DNA from: Streptomyces sp. OfavH-34-F
GTDB lineage: Bacteria; Actinomycetota; Actinomycetes; Streptomycetales; Streptomycetaceae
DNA length: 34,637 nucleotides
NCBI RefSeq assembly: GCF_022347745.1
Contig: NZ_JAKRGC010000029.1
Span: forward strand, 1 to 34,637
Reading direction: 5' to 3'
The notes under the pieces are model-generated. The model did not search any database. It was not told the origin of the DNA and was given only the letters and a program-made list of their open reading frames with translations. Both the position numbers and the translations under genes were made by a program. Below, piece after piece: positions 1 to 8,907 of the stretch (its first letter is position 1; every line of letters starts with the position of its first letter).

Positions 1-1284
1 ATGACCCCCCGGTGGACCCGGCGGGCCCCCGTCGCCCGGGCCGTGCACGCCGCCGCCCTGCTCCTCGCCGCCACCGGGCTCGCCCACACCCTCTGGTACG
101 GGCTGCGCGAACCGGGCCACGCCCTCGCCTTCGGCGTCCTCGTCACCATCGGCGAACTGGCCCGGCGGGGCGCCCGGCCCGGCGAGCGGGAACCCGCGCC
201 GCTCGGTGCCGCCGGGGCCCTCGCCTACGCCCTGCTCGGCCGCAGTGACGGACAGCCCACCGGCCACGGGGTGCTCCAGGTGGTCGCGGTGCTGGTCGCG
301 GCCCAGCTCGTCGCCTCGGTGCCGCAGCTGGCGCGGGGCGACGGCCCGGACGCCGACCAGGTGGCCCGGCGGCTGCTCACCGTGTCCTTCACTGCGGTGT
401 GCTTCCAGCCCCTGTTCAACTCCGGCCGCTGCGAACGCTGGCTCGGCGACGGCCCGTACTACGCGGCGTTCCTGCTGCTCCTGCTGGGCCTGACCGCCCT
501 GTGCGACGCCGTCCTGGCCGCCCTCCTGCTGCGCGCCAGGACCCGGCCCCGGGGCTCCCGCGCGACGCCCGTTCCGTACGGGCCGCTGCTGCGCGACGAG
601 CTGCGGGCGCTGACCGGGATCGGGTCGGCGGTCTGCGCGACCGGGGCCGTCATGGCGCTCGGGGTGGCCGCCGCCGGACTGTGGGCGCTGCCCGTGCTGT
701 GCGTGCCGCTGCTGCTGACCCAGCTCTCCTTCCGCCGGTTCGCCGCCGTCCGCACCACCTACCGGCAGACCATCGCCTCCCTCGCCCGGTCCACCGAGAT
801 CGCCGGCTACACCCCGCACGGCCACGCCCGCCGGGTGGCCGAGCTGTGCACGGCGGTCGGCCGTGAGATGGGGCTGACCGGGCCCGAGCTGACCGTCCTG
901 GAGTACGCCGCGCTGATGCACGACATCGGCCAGCTCTCGCTGGTCGACCCGGTGCCGGCCGGGGCCACGGCCCTGCTGCCGGCCGCCGAGCAGCGCCGGA
1001 TCGCCCTGCTCGGCGGGGCGGTGGTCCGGCAGACCGGGGTGGACCCCAGGGTCGCCGTCGTGGTCGAACGTCAGGCCGACCCCTATCGCGAGCAGCCGCT
1101 GTCCGCCAGGATCGTCCGGGCCGTGAACGCATACGACGACCTGTGCGGGGAAAGTCTCTCCGGGCCGCTGGGTGCGCTGGAACAGCTCAGGCTCGGAACC
1201 GGGCACGACTACCAGCCACAGGTGGTGGAAGCGCTGGCCCGGGTTCTGGCCAGGGACGGTGCTGCCCCGGTCCCGCTCGGGTAA
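1..1284 (+). CDS. Membrane-anchored HD-domain phosphohydrolase-like protein
   Basis: 427 residues from an ATG at the first base of the window; the reading frame may continue upstream, so the start is provisional. The N-terminal ~250 residues are very hydrophobic, with about six or seven probable membrane segments (roughly 14-35, 88-105, 150-178 and 205-240 are clearest). The C-terminal part is an HD domain: a His in HGHARRVAEL near residue 273, then the His307-Asp308 pair in LMHDIGQ. HD domains are metal-dependent phosphohydrolases. A full HD-GYP signature is not evident, so cyclic-di-GMP hydrolysis should not be assumed. The substrate is unknown. The next gene starts about 90 bp downstream in the same direction and could be co-transcribed. 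Confidence 0.8.
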   Translation: MTPRWTRRAPVARAVHAAALLLAATGLAHTLWYGLREPGHALAFGVLVTIGELARRGARPGEREPAPLGAAGALAYALLGRSDGQPTGHGVLQVVAVLVAAQLVASVPQLARGDGPDADQVARRLLTVSFTAVCFQPLFNSGRCERWLGDGPYYAAFLLLLLGLTALCDAVLAALLLRARTRPRGSRATPVPYGPLLRDELRALTGIGSAVCATGAVMALGVAAAGLWALPVLCVPLLLTQLSFRRFAAVRTTYRQTIASLARSTEIAGYTPHGHARRVAELCTAVGREMGLTGPELTVLEYAALMHDIGQLSLVDPVPAGATALLPAAEQRRIALLGGAVVRQTGVDPRVAVVVERQADPYREQPLSARIVRAVNAYDDLCGESLSGPLGALEQLRLGTGHDYQPQVVEALARVLARDGAAPVPLG

Positions 1285-1375
1285 CCGATGGGTAATGAGC
1301 GGGCGTCCGGCCCGGCATGGTTGGATGCGAAGAGAGCGGTAGAACGAGGGTGTCCAGTCGGGACAGGCGGGAATC

Positions 1376-2368
1376 GTGAGGATCTTCGGGAAGGTACGGC
1401 ATCGGCCGTCCGCCTCTTGGCGGCAGGCCACGGACCGCGCGTTCACGCTGATCGGCGACGGCCGGTACGAGGACGCGGGCGCGCTGCTGACGCGGGCGGC
1501 GGACCTGGAACCCTGGCTCTCCGAGTCGTGGTTCAACCTGGCGCTGCTGCACAAGTTCCGGCACGACTGGGAACAGGCGAGGGCCGCCGGCCTGCGGGCC
1601 GTCGCCCTGCTCGACAAGGAGTCCGGCGCCCCGGACTGGTGGAACGTGGGCATCGCCGCGACCGCCCTCCAGGACTGGCCGCTCGCGCGCCGCGCCTGGC
1701 AGGCGTACGGGCTCAAGGTGCCCGGCGGCGGCCAGCAGACCCCGGCCGCGGGCAACGAGCCGGTCGGCATGGAGCTGGGCAGCGCCGCGGTGCGGCTGTC
1801 GCCGGAGGGCGAGGCGGAGGTCGTCTGGGGCCGCCGGCTGGACCCGGCCCGGATCGAGGTGCTGTCGATCCCGCTGCCGTCCTCGGGGCGGCGCTGGGGC
1901 GAGGTCGTGCTGCACGACGGGGTGCCCAACGGCGAGCGGGTCACCGCGGCGGGCCCGTCCTACCCGGTGTTCGACGAGATCGAGCTGTGGGCGCCCTCGC
2001 CCGTGCCGACCTGGGTGGTGCTGCTCGAAGCGGCCACCGAGGCCGACCGGGACGCGCTGGAGCAGCTGGCCTCGGACGCGGGCTTCGCCGCCGAGGACTG
2101 GTCCTCGTCGGTGCGGCTGCTGTGTCGTTCCTGCTCGGAGAGCCGGATGGAGAGCGACGAGGGCGACGGCGAGCACCTGGACCCGCACGACCACAGCGAG
2201 CCCGGACATCCCGGTCCGCTGGGCCACCGCACGGCCGGTGAGCTGTGGGTGCCGGAGCGCGAGTGCGGCCTGGCGGCCCCGGCCGGACTGGTGCGCGGCC
2301 TGCTGGACGGCTGGGTGGCGGACAGCCCGGACAGCCGCGAGTGGCGGGATCTCGAAGAAGTCTGCTGA
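1376..2368 (+). CDS. Tetratricopeptide-repeat protein
   Basis: 330 residues from a GTG start. Residues ~15-110 contain helical TPR-like repeats (the segments around ALLTRAADLEPW and QARAAGLRAVALLDK), a fold used for protein-protein contacts. The middle and C-terminal part (~120-330) is a mixed, acidic domain I do not recognise. Two Cys in LLCRSCSE near residue 245, followed by an Asp/Glu/His-rich stretch, could bind metal. No signal peptide or membrane segment is visible, so it is probably cytoplasmic. It sits 60 bp upstream of the deformylase gene in the same direction. Its function is unknown. Confidence 0.75.
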   Translation: MRIFGKVRHRPSASWRQATDRAFTLIGDGRYEDAGALLTRAADLEPWLSESWFNLALLHKFRHDWEQARAAGLRAVALLDKESGAPDWWNVGIAATALQDWPLARRAWQAYGLKVPGGGQQTPAAGNEPVGMELGSAAVRLSPEGEAEVVWGRRLDPARIEVLSIPLPSSGRRWGEVVLHDGVPNGERVTAAGPSYPVFDEIELWAPSPVPTWVVLLEAATEADRDALEQLASDAGFAAEDWSSSVRLLCRSCSESRMESDEGDGEHLDPHDHSEPGHPGPLGHRTAGELWVPERECGLAAPAGLVRGLLDGWVADSPDSREWRDLEEVC

Positions 2369-2427
2369 CGCGTGCCCGTAGGCTATGGACGCACCGATTC
2401 GGGTTTTGAGGAAGGCGTACGGCGGAC

Positions 2428-3066
2428 ATGGCGCAGCAGGAGACGGACGAGCAGGTCAGCGTCGACGAGGAGGGCTTCCTCATCGACACCGAGGACTGTG
2501 AGGCGCGCGAGAAGGCCCACCGCGAGCGCGGCACCTCCCGTCCGATCACGGTCGTGGGCAACCCGGTCCTGCACAAGGAGTGCAAGGACGTCACGGAGTT
2601 CGGCGACGAACTGGCCGCGCTGATCGACGACATGTTCGCGAGCCAGCGGACGGCGGAGGGCGTCGGCCTGGCCGCCAACCAGATCGGCGTGGACCTCAAG
2701 GTCTTCGTCTACGACTGCCCCGACGACGACGGCGTGCGGCACGTGGGCGCCGTCTGCAACCCGGTCCTGGAGGAGCTGCCGCCCGAGGCGCGGGTCCTGG
2801 ACGACTCCAACGAGGGCTGCCTCTCCGTCCCGACGGCGTACGCCTCGCTGGCCCGCCCCGACTACGCGGTGGTGCGCGGCCAGGACGCCCGGGGCAACCC
2901 CGTCCGGGTGCGCGGCACCGGGTACTTCGCGCGCTGCCTCCAGCACGAGACGGACCACCTGTACGGCTACCTGTACATCGACCGGCTCTCCAAGCGCGAC
3001 CGCAAGGACGCGCTGCGGCAGATGGCGGAGAACACCCCGCGCTACGAGGTCGTCCCCAACGACTGA
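2428..3066 (+). CDS. def: Peptide deformylase
   Basis: Removes the N-formyl group from nascent proteins in the cytoplasm. All three family motifs are intact: [10 protein letters not shown] (from about residue 77), NEGCLS with the metal ligand Cys131, and QHETDH with His173, catalytic Glu174 and His177. At 212 residues it is longer than E. coli Def because of a ~40-residue acidic N-terminal extension, as is usual for one Streptomyces paralogue. The ATG lies after GGCGGAC, a weak ribosome site. Streptomyces genomes carry several def genes, so this need not be the only copy. A hairpin at 3086-3119 follows. Confidence 0.95.
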   Translation: MAQQETDEQVSVDEEGFLIDTEDCEAREKAHRERGTSRPITVVGNPVLHKECKDVTEFGDELAALIDDMFASQRTAEGVGLAANQIGVDLKVFVYDCPDDDGVRHVGAVCNPVLEELPPEARVLDDSNEGCLSVPTAYASLARPDYAVVRGQDARGNPVRVRGTGYFARCLQHETDHLYGYLYIDRLSKRDRKDALRQMAENTPRYEVVPND

Positions 3067-3085
3067 CCCCTCTCCACGCGCCCGC

Positions 3086-3119
3086 GCGGGCCCGCCCGGT
3101 TCACCCGGTCCGGGCCCGC
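3086..3119 (+). terminator. Hairpin terminator after def
   Basis: A 9-bp inverted repeat (GCGGGCCCG at 3086-3094 with CGGGCCCGC at 3111-3119) begins 20 bp after the deformylase stop. There is no U-tract, which is normal for Streptomyces. Confidence 0.55.
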
Positions 3120-3206
3120 CGTTCGTTTCCCGGGCGGGGCTCTCGGGCCGTCGCTGCCGGACCGGCAGCGGACCGCCCTCGTTCGCCGCGATGTCAATTG
3201 CCATTT

Positions 3207-3230
3207 CTACACGCGTAGTTGACGCGCGTC
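3207..3230. promoter_or_regulatory. Inverted/direct repeat upstream of the M15 peptidase gene
   Basis: CTACACGCGTAG (3207-3218) has outer CTAC/GTAG symmetry and is followed at once by a partly repeated ACGCG-containing block, ACGCGCGTCGA (about 3222-3232). It lies 65-75 bp upstream of the secreted peptidase gene, a plausible promoter/operator position. No binding protein is assigned. Confidence 0.35.
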
Positions 3231-3282
3231 GACTCGTCCGCCAGGCTCGTGACGACAACCTCCACCGTGGTAGGGAGCCCCC

Positions 3283-4014
3283 GTGATCAGACGATCCGCA
3301 CGACTGCTGCTCAGCCTTGTCATGACCATGGCGTTCGCCTGGGGTGGTGCCGTGGTCACCGCCGGCACCGCCCAGGCGGACGGCTGCTACACCTGGACCC
3401 GCACGCTGAAGCCGGGGGCCACGGGCAACGATGTCACCCAGCTCCAGATCCGGGTCGCCGGATACCCCGGCTACAACTCCGTCCTCGCCATCGACGGCTC
3501 GTACGGCCCCGCCACCACGGCCGCCGTCAAGCGCTTCCAGGCCGCCTACGGGCTGGCCGCCGACGGCATCGCCGGCCCCGCGACCCAGTCCAAGATCTAC
3601 GCCCTCCAGGACAGCGACTGCACCCCGGCCCACTTCACCTACGCCGAGATGAACCGCTGCAACAGCACCTGGTCCGGCGGCGCGGTCTCGGCGGCCACCG
3701 CCCGGTACAACGCGCTGACCACCATGTGGAAGCTGGAGGCCCTGCGCCACGCGCTCGGTGACCGGCCCATCAACGTCAACAGCGGGTTCCGCTCGACCTC
3801 CTGCAACAGCGCGGTCGGCGGCGCCACCAACAGCCGCCACCTGTACGGCGACGCGGCCGACCTCGGCGGGATCTCCTTCTGCACCCTCGCCAAGCAGGCC
3901 CGCTACCACGGCTTCCGGGGCATCCTCGGCCCCGGTTACCCCGGTCACAACGACCACGTCCACGTGAACCAGGGCCCCAACCGCTTCTGGTCGGCGCCCA
4001 GCTGCGGCATCTGA
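3283..4014 (+). CDS. Secreted peptidoglycan-binding M15 peptidase (zinc D-Ala-D-Ala carboxypeptidase type)
   Basis: 243 residues from a GTG start. Residues 1-32 form a Sec signal peptide (RR near the N-terminus, a hydrophobic core, then AQA before the cleavage site), so the enzyme is exported. Residues ~38-112 match a PG_binding_1 domain (repeated VTQLQ / AVKRFQ patterns). The C-terminal half is a peptidase M15_3 domain with the zinc-ligand patterns SRHLYGDAADL and HNDHVHV. The architecture resembles the Streptomyces albus G D,D-carboxypeptidase, which trims peptidoglycan stem peptides. Several Cys probably form disulfides. A strong terminator follows at 4018-4054. Confidence 0.9.
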   Translation: MIRRSARLLLSLVMTMAFAWGGAVVTAGTAQADGCYTWTRTLKPGATGNDVTQLQIRVAGYPGYNSVLAIDGSYGPATTAAVKRFQAAYGLAADGIAGPATQSKIYALQDSDCTPAHFTYAEMNRCNSTWSGGAVSAATARYNALTTMWKLEALRHALGDRPINVNSGFRSTSCNSAVGGATNSRHLYGDAADLGGISFCTLAKQARYHGFRGILGPGYPGHNDHVHVNQGPNRFWSAPSCGI

Positions 4015-4017
4015 ACC

Positions 4018-4054
4018 GCGGGTGGGGCCGCCGCTGCCCGGCGGCCCCACCCGC
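4018..4054. terminator. Bidirectional terminator between the M15 peptidase and araC-type genes
   Basis: A perfect 15-bp inverted repeat (4018-4032 with 4040-4054) with a 7-nt loop lies between the convergent stops at 4014 (+) and 4070 (-). It can serve both genes. Confidence 0.8.
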
Positions 4055-4069
4055 TCGGCGCCCCGCCGG

Positions 4070-5044
4070 TCAGGCCGCCTCGGTGACGGCGGACGGCCCC
4101 CGGAAGGTGCGCCGGTAGGCCTGCGGCGTCGTGCCCAGCGCCCGGACGAACTGGTGGCGCAGGGCGGCCGCGTTGCCGAAGCCGGTCCGCCCGGCGATCG
4201 TGTCCATCGTCTCCTCGGACGTCTCCAGCAGGTGCTGGGCGAGCAGGACGCGCTGGCGAAGCAGCCAGCGGTACGGCGTGGTGCCGGTCTCCTGCTGAAA
4301 GCGGCGGGCGAAGGTGCGCGGCGACATGTGCGCCTGGGCGGCGAGCTGCTCGACGGTCATCTCCCGGTCGAGGTGGCGCTCCATCCACGCCAGCGTGTCG
4401 CCCACCGTGTCGCACCGGGTGCGGGGGAGCGGCCGCTCGATGTACTGCGCCTGGCCCCCGTCCCGGTGCGGGGGCACCACCATCCGGCGGGCGATGGTGT
4501 TGGCCGCGGCCGGCCCGTACGCCTGGCGGACCAGGTGCAGGCAGGCGTCGATCCCCGCCGCCGTCCCCGCCGACGTGGTGACCGGCCCGTCCTCCACGTA
4601 CAGCACGTCCGGCTCGACCGCGGCGGCCGGGAAGCGGCGGGCCAGGTCGTCGGCGTGCCGCCAGTGCGTGGTGCAGCGACGGCCGTCCAGCAGCCCGGCC
4701 GCGCCCAGCAGATAGGCCCCCGAGCACACGCTGAGGACCCGGGCCCCCCGGTCCACGGCCGTGCGCAGCGCGGCCAGCACCTCCTCAGGGAACTCCCGGT
4801 CCCCGAAGCGGCTGCCCGCCGGCACGGCGATCAGGTCCGCCTCCTCCAGCCGGTCGAGGCCGTAGGGGGTCTCGATGGTGAACCCGGCGTGGGTCCGCAG
4901 CCGGGGCCCCTCGCCGGAGACCACGGCGAAATCGTGTACCGGCAGCCCGTCGTCGCTGCGGTCGAGGCCGAACACCTCGCACAGCACGCCGAGTTCGAAC
5001 GGGTGGACGTCATCGAGCATCAGGGCGGCGACGTTGTTCAGCAT
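4070..5044 (-). CDS. nrdS: DJ-1/PfpI-AraC family transcriptional regulator (candidate nrdS)
   Basis: 324 residues from ATG (MLNNVAALMLDD...). The N-terminal ~170 residues form a DJ-1/PfpI (glutamine amidotransferase-like) domain with the nucleophile-elbow pattern SVCSGAYLLGAAGLLDG. The C-terminus is an AraC double helix-turn-helix (MTVEQLAAQAHMSPRTFARRF and DTIAGRTGFGNAAALRHQF). Members of this group are usually transcription activators. In S. coelicolor the aerobic reductase operon is described as nrdABS, with nrdS encoding an AraC-like protein. The matching position next to nrdAB suggests this is the same gene, but the symbol is inferred. It lies 302 bp beyond nrdB in the same direction, with a small opposite-strand gene in between. 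Confidence 0.85.
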   Translation of the reverse strand: MLNNVAALMLDDVHPFELGVLCEVFGLDRSDDGLPVHDFAVVSGEGPRLRTHAGFTIETPYGLDRLEEADLIAVPAGSRFGDREFPEEVLAALRTAVDRGARVLSVCSGAYLLGAAGLLDGRRCTTHWRHADDLARRFPAAAVEPDVLYVEDGPVTTSAGTAAGIDACLHLVRQAYGPAAANTIARRMVVPPHRDGGQAQYIERPLPRTRCDTVGDTLAWMERHLDREMTVEQLAAQAHMSPRTFARRFQQETGTTPYRWLLRQRVLLAQHLLETSEETMDTIAGRTGFGNAAALRHQFVRALGTTPQAYRRTFRGPSAVTEAA

Positions 5045-5125
5045 GGCATCAGTGTGGCAGTAATTCGATGCTGTGTGACAGTCCTGCCACTGCCGTCGGA
5101 TCGCCCGGACAAGGACAGTAGAGGC

Positions 5126-5338
5126 ATGAACACATTCCTCGACCTCCTCGGCATTTCCGCACTTTTCGCCCTCGTCCTGCTGCCGGCCGTGCTCGGCATC
5201 GCCCGCGAGCGCCGCATCGACCGCGAGCTGCGCGAAGCGGAACAGGACCGGAGCACCCACCCACCGCAAAGCGCGGACGCCGCGCGGCCGGCGGGGGCCG
5301 CACGGCGTCCGTACGTCAGGAGCTGGGCGAGGATCTAG
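5126..5338 (+). CDS. Small single-span membrane protein, unknown function
   Basis: 70 residues from ATG, preceded by an AAGGACAG ribosome-site-like sequence. Residues 3-25 (FLDLLGISALFALVLLPAVL) form one hydrophobic span. It is followed by a basic/acidic cytoplasmic segment (RERRIDRELREAEQD) and a Pro/Ala/Arg-rich tail. Codon third positions are strongly G/C biased, supporting real coding. It is divergent from the AraC-type gene (81 bp apart) and convergent with nrdB, with only 8 bp between the stops. I do not recognise the family. Confidence 0.6.
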   Translation: MNTFLDLLGISALFALVLLPAVLGIARERRIDRELREAEQDRSTHPPQSADAARPAGAARRPYVRSWARI

Positions 5339-5346
5339 GGCGTGTC

Positions 5347-6366
5347 CTAGAACTCGTCGTCGAAGGAGACCGAGCCCTCCACCGCCACCTGGTAGGCGGA
5401 GGGGCGCCGCTCGAAGAAGTTCGTCAGCTCCTGGACCCCCTGGAGCTCCATGAACGCGAACGGGTTCTGCGAGCCGTACACCGCCGGGAAGCCCAGCCGG
5501 ACCAGCCGCTGGTCGGCCACGCACTCCAGGTACGCGCGCATCGAATCGGTGTTCATGCCGGGCAGCCCGTCCCCGCACAGATCGCGCCCGAACTGCAGCT
5601 CCGCCTCGACGGCCTCCCGCAGCATGTCGGTGACCTGCCGCTCCAGCTCGTCGTCGAAGAGGTCCGGCTCCTCCTTGCGGACGGTGTCCACGACCTCGAA
5701 CGCGAAGTTCATGTGCATCGTCTCGTCGCGGAAGACCCAGTTGGTGCCCGTGGCGAGGCCGTGCAGCAGACCGCGCGAGCGGAACCAGTACACGTACGCG
5801 AAGGCGCCGTAGAAGAACAGCCCCTCGATGCACGCCGCGAAGCAGATCAGGTTGAGCAGGAAACGGCGGCGGTCCGCCTTCGTCTCCAGCCGGTCGATCT
5901 TCTCCACCGAGTCCATCCACCGGAAGCAGAACTGCGCCTTCTCGCGGATGGAGGGGATGTTCTCCACGGCCGCGAAGGCGGCGGCCCGGTCGTCCGGGTC
6001 GGGCAGGTAGGTGTCGAGCAGCGTCAGATAGAACTGGACGTGCACGGCCTCCTCGAACAGCTGCCGCGACAGGTACAGCCGGGCCTCGGGGGAGTTGATG
6101 TGCTTGTACAGCGTCAGCACCAGGTTGTTCGCGACGATCGAGTCACCCGTCGCGAAGAACGCCACCAGCCGGCCGATCAGGTGCTGCTCGGCGGGCGTCA
6201 TCTTCGCCAGGTCGGCCACGTCCGAGTGGAGATCGACCTCCTCCACGTGCCAGGTGTTCTTGATCGCGTCCCGGTAGCGCTCGTAGAAGTCCGGGTAGCG
6301 CATCGGCCGCAGGGTCAGTTCGAAGCCCGGGTCGAGCAGGTTCTTCTCGGTGGCGGTGGTGGTCAC
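5347..6366 (-). CDS. nrdB: Class I ribonucleotide reductase small (radical) subunit
   Basis: 339 residues. It houses the di-iron/tyrosyl radical that powers NrdA for dNTP synthesis. Ligand motifs are present: the Asp in FFATGDS, EEAVHVQFY with the radical Tyr113 four residues after the ligand His, CIEGLFF, and RDETMHMNF. The acidic/aromatic C-terminus (SFDDEF) is the usual NrdA docking peptide. The GTG start (VTTTATEKN) overlaps the nrdA stop by four bases (GTGA, 6363-6366), implying translational coupling. No terminator is obvious before the neighbouring convergent small gene. Confidence 0.95.
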   Translation of the reverse strand: MTTTATEKNLLDPGFELTLRPMRYPDFYERYRDAIKNTWHVEEVDLHSDVADLAKMTPAEQHLIGRLVAFFATGDSIVANNLVLTLYKHINSPEARLYLSRQLFEEAVHVQFYLTLLDTYLPDPDDRAAAFAAVENIPSIREKAQFCFRWMDSVEKIDRLETKADRRRFLLNLICFAACIEGLFFYGAFAYVYWFRSRGLLHGLATGTNWVFRDETMHMNFAFEVVDTVRKEEPDLFDDELERQVTDMLREAVEAELQFGRDLCGDGLPGMNTDSMRAYLECVADQRLVRLGFPAVYGSQNPFAFMELQGVQELTNFFERRPSAYQVAVEGSVSFDDEF

Positions 6367-8759
6367 TGGCAGGCCTCGCAGGATTCGGGGTTTTCCAGGG
6401 AGCAGGCGATGGCGTCCGCGTCGGGCGCCTGCTGCACGGGGACGGGGGCGGCGGCCGCGGCCCGGCCGGACGCGGCCCGCGCGATCCGGGTCGCCGGCCG
6501 GGACCGCAGGTAGTACGTCGTCTTCAGGCCCTGCTTCCAGGCGTACGCGTACATCGAGGAGAGCTTCCCGATCGTCGGCGTCTCCAGGAACAGGTTGAGC
6601 GACTGGCTCTGGTCCAGGTACGGCGTACGGGCCGCGGCCATGTCGATCAGGGCGCGCTGCGGGATCTCCCACGCGGTGCGGTACAGCGCCCGCACCTCCT
6701 CGGGAATCCAGGCGAAGTCCCGTACCGAGCCGTTCGACTCGCGCAGCGCCTCACGCGTCCGCGCGTCCCACACGCCCAGCCGCTTCAGGTCCTCCACCAG
6801 GTAGCCGTTGACCTGGAGGAACTCCCCGCTCAGCGTCTCGCGCTTGAAGAGGTTCGACACCTGGGGCTCGACGCACTCGTAGACGCCCGCGATGGAGGCG
6901 ATCGTGGCCGTCGGGGCGATGGCCAGGAGCAGCGAGTTGCGCATCCCGGACCGCGCGACCCGGGCGCGCAGCACCTCCCAGCGCTCCGGCCAGGCCGGCT
7001 CGGTGGCGTAGTGGTCGGGGTGCAGGACCCCGCGCGCGGCCCGGGTCTCGGACCAGGCGGGCAGCGGGCCGGAGCGCTCCGCGAGGTCGCAGGACGCCTC
7101 GTAGGCCGCGAGCATGATCCGCTCGGCGATCTTCGTGGAGAGCGCGCGGGCCTCCGGCGAGTCGAAGGGGAGCCGGAGCCGGAAGAACACGTCCTGGAGC
7201 CCCATGGCGCCCAGGCCCACCGGCCGCCAGCGGGCGTTGGACCGGCCGGCCTCCTCGGTCGGGTAGAAGTTGATGTCCACCACCCGGTCCAGGAAGGTCA
7301 CCGCCGTGCGCACGGTGGCGTCCAGGCGCTCCCAGTCGATCGAGCCGTCCGCGACGAACGCCCCCAGGTTGACCGAGCCGAGGTTGCACACGGCGGTCTC
7401 GCCGTCGTCGGTGACCTCCAGGATCTCGGTGCACAGGTTCGAGGAGTGCACCACCCGGCCCGGCTCGGCGGTCTGGTTGGCGGTGCGGTTGGACGCGTCC
7501 TTGAACGTCATCCAGCCCTGGCCCGTCTGCGCCAGGGTGCGCATCATCCGGCCGTACAGCTCGCGGGCCGGCAGGGTCTTGCGGGCCAGGCCCTTCGCCT
7601 CGGCCGCCCGGTACGCGGCGTCGAACGCGTCGCCCCACAGGTCCACCAGCTCCGGCACGTCCGCCGGGGAGAACAGCGACCAGGTGCCGTCGGCGTCCAC
7701 CCGCCGCATGAACTCGTCCGGAATCCAGTGCGCCAGGTTCAGGTTGTGCGTGCGGCGGGCGTCCTCGCCGGTGTTGTCGCGCAGCTCCAGGAACTCCTCG
7801 ATGTCCGCGTGCCAGGTCTCCAGGTACACCGCGGCGGCACCCTTGCGCCGGCCGCCCTGGTTCACGGCGGCGACGGAGGCGTCCAGCGTCTTGAGGAACG
7901 GCACGATGCCGTTGGAGTGCCCGTTGGTGCCCCGGATCAGGGAGCCGCGGGCGCGCACCCGGGAGTAGGACAGGCCGATGCCGCCCGCGTGCTTGGAGAG
8001 CCGGGCCACCTGGTGGTAGCGGTCGTAGATGGAGTCCAGCTCGTCCAGCGGCGAGTCCAGCAGATAGCAGGAGGACATCTGCGGGTGGCGGGTGCCGGAG
8101 TTGAAGAGGGTGGGCGAGGAGGGCAGGTAGTCCAGCCGGCTCATCAGCCCGTACAGCGCGGCGACCTCGTCCAGCGCCCGCGCGGACTCGTCCTCGGCGA
8201 GCCCGGCGGCGACCCGGAGCATGAAGTGCTGGGGCGTCTCGACGACCTGGCGGGTGTGCGGGTGGCGCAGCAGGTAGCGGCTGTGCAGGGTGCGCAGTCC
8301 GAAGTAGCCGAACCGGTCGTCGGCGCCGTCCGCGAGGGCCCGTTCCACCAGCGCGTCGAGCGCCGCCGCGTGTGCGGTGACGAAGGCGGCGGTGCGGTCC
8401 GCGATCAGGCCCTCGCGGTGGCCCACGGTGACGGACGCGGAGAACGAGGTGGCGCCCTGGCCGGCGGCCTCGTCCGCGATGGACCGGGTGAGCAGCCGGG
8501 CGGCGAGCCGGGAGTAGGCGGGGTCCTCGGAGATCAGCCCGGCCGCGGCCTCGGTGGCCAGGGCGCGCAGTTCGGCCGCGTCGGACCGGGCGCTGCGGCC
8601 GCGCAGGGCGGTGGCGGCGACCCGGCCCGGGTCGGTGTCGGGCAGGTCGGCGGTGAGGTCGGTCAGGGTCCGCAGCAGTGCGGTGCCGGGCCCGTCGCTC
8701 GCGGGTCCGCTCGGTGCGGAACCGGCCGCCGCGGCCGGATCGGCTGGCGCGATGGTCAC
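6363..8759 (-). CDS. nrdA: Class I ribonucleotide reductase large (catalytic) subunit
   Basis: 798 residues. It reduces ribonucleotides to deoxyribonucleotides. The active-site triad lies in SNLCTEI (Asn441, Cys443, Glu445), and the C-terminal redox pair is CEAC just before the end. The conserved blocks SSCYLLDS, GGIGLSYSRVR and ATIASIAGVYECVEP are present. The GTG start (VTIAPADP) follows a GAGGGAGAG ribosome site. A clear N-terminal ATP-cone (KRDG-type) motif is not visible; the first ~100 residues are Ala/Asp-rich. The 5' leader carries a cobalamin riboswitch, so expression should fall when vitamin B12 is abundant and the B12-dependent class II enzyme (encoded elsewhere) can work. Confidence 0.95.
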   Translation of the reverse strand: MTIAPADPAAAAGSAPSGPASDGPGTALLRTLTDLTADLPDTDPGRVAATALRGRSARSDAAELRALATEAAAGLISEDPAYSRLAARLLTRSIADEAAGQGATSFSASVTVGHREGLIADRTAAFVTAHAAALDALVERALADGADDRFGYFGLRTLHSRYLLRHPHTRQVVETPQHFMLRVAAGLAEDESARALDEVAALYGLMSRLDYLPSSPTLFNSGTRHPQMSSCYLLDSPLDELDSIYDRYHQVARLSKHAGGIGLSYSRVRARGSLIRGTNGHSNGIVPFLKTLDASVAAVNQGGRRKGAAAVYLETWHADIEEFLELRDNTGEDARRTHNLNLAHWIPDEFMRRVDADGTWSLFSPADVPELVDLWGDAFDAAYRAAEAKGLARKTLPARELYGRMMRTLAQTGQGWMTFKDASNRTANQTAEPGRVVHSSNLCTEILEVTDDGETAVCNLGSVNLGAFVADGSIDWERLDATVRTAVTFLDRVVDINFYPTEEAGRSNARWRPVGLGAMGLQDVFFRLRLPFDSPEARALSTKIAERIMLAAYEASCDLAERSGPLPAWSETRAARGVLHPDHYATEPAWPERWEVLRARVARSGMRNSLLLAIAPTATIASIAGVYECVEPQVSNLFKRETLSGEFLQVNGYLVEDLKRLGVWDARTREALRESNGSVRDFAWIPEEVRALYRTAWEIPQRALIDMAAARTPYLDQSQSLNLFLETPTIGKLSSMYAYAWKQGLKTTYYLRSRPATRIARAASGRAAAAAPVPVQQAPDADAIACSLENPESCEACQ

Positions 8760-8907
8760 GGGGTGCTCTCCCTCGCTCGGCTCTGGGCCGGCGGGGAGCG
8801 GGGGCAGCCGGGCAGGAGCGGGCCCGGCGCGGGGCAGCACTCCGTACGGCGTCCACCGGCCCATCCCACGAGGCCCGGACGTCTGGGCGCCCGGCTCGGT
8901 CGAACCG

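Noticed and set aside
3066..3283. c-di-AMP (ydaO) riboswitch ahead of the peptidase gene
   Set aside because: Such riboswitches often precede Streptomyces cell-wall hydrolases, but I could not find the conserved core elements in this gap.
2383..4050. 555-codon leftward open frame
   Set aside because: It is antisense to peptide deformylase and the M15 peptidase, both with complete catalytic motifs.
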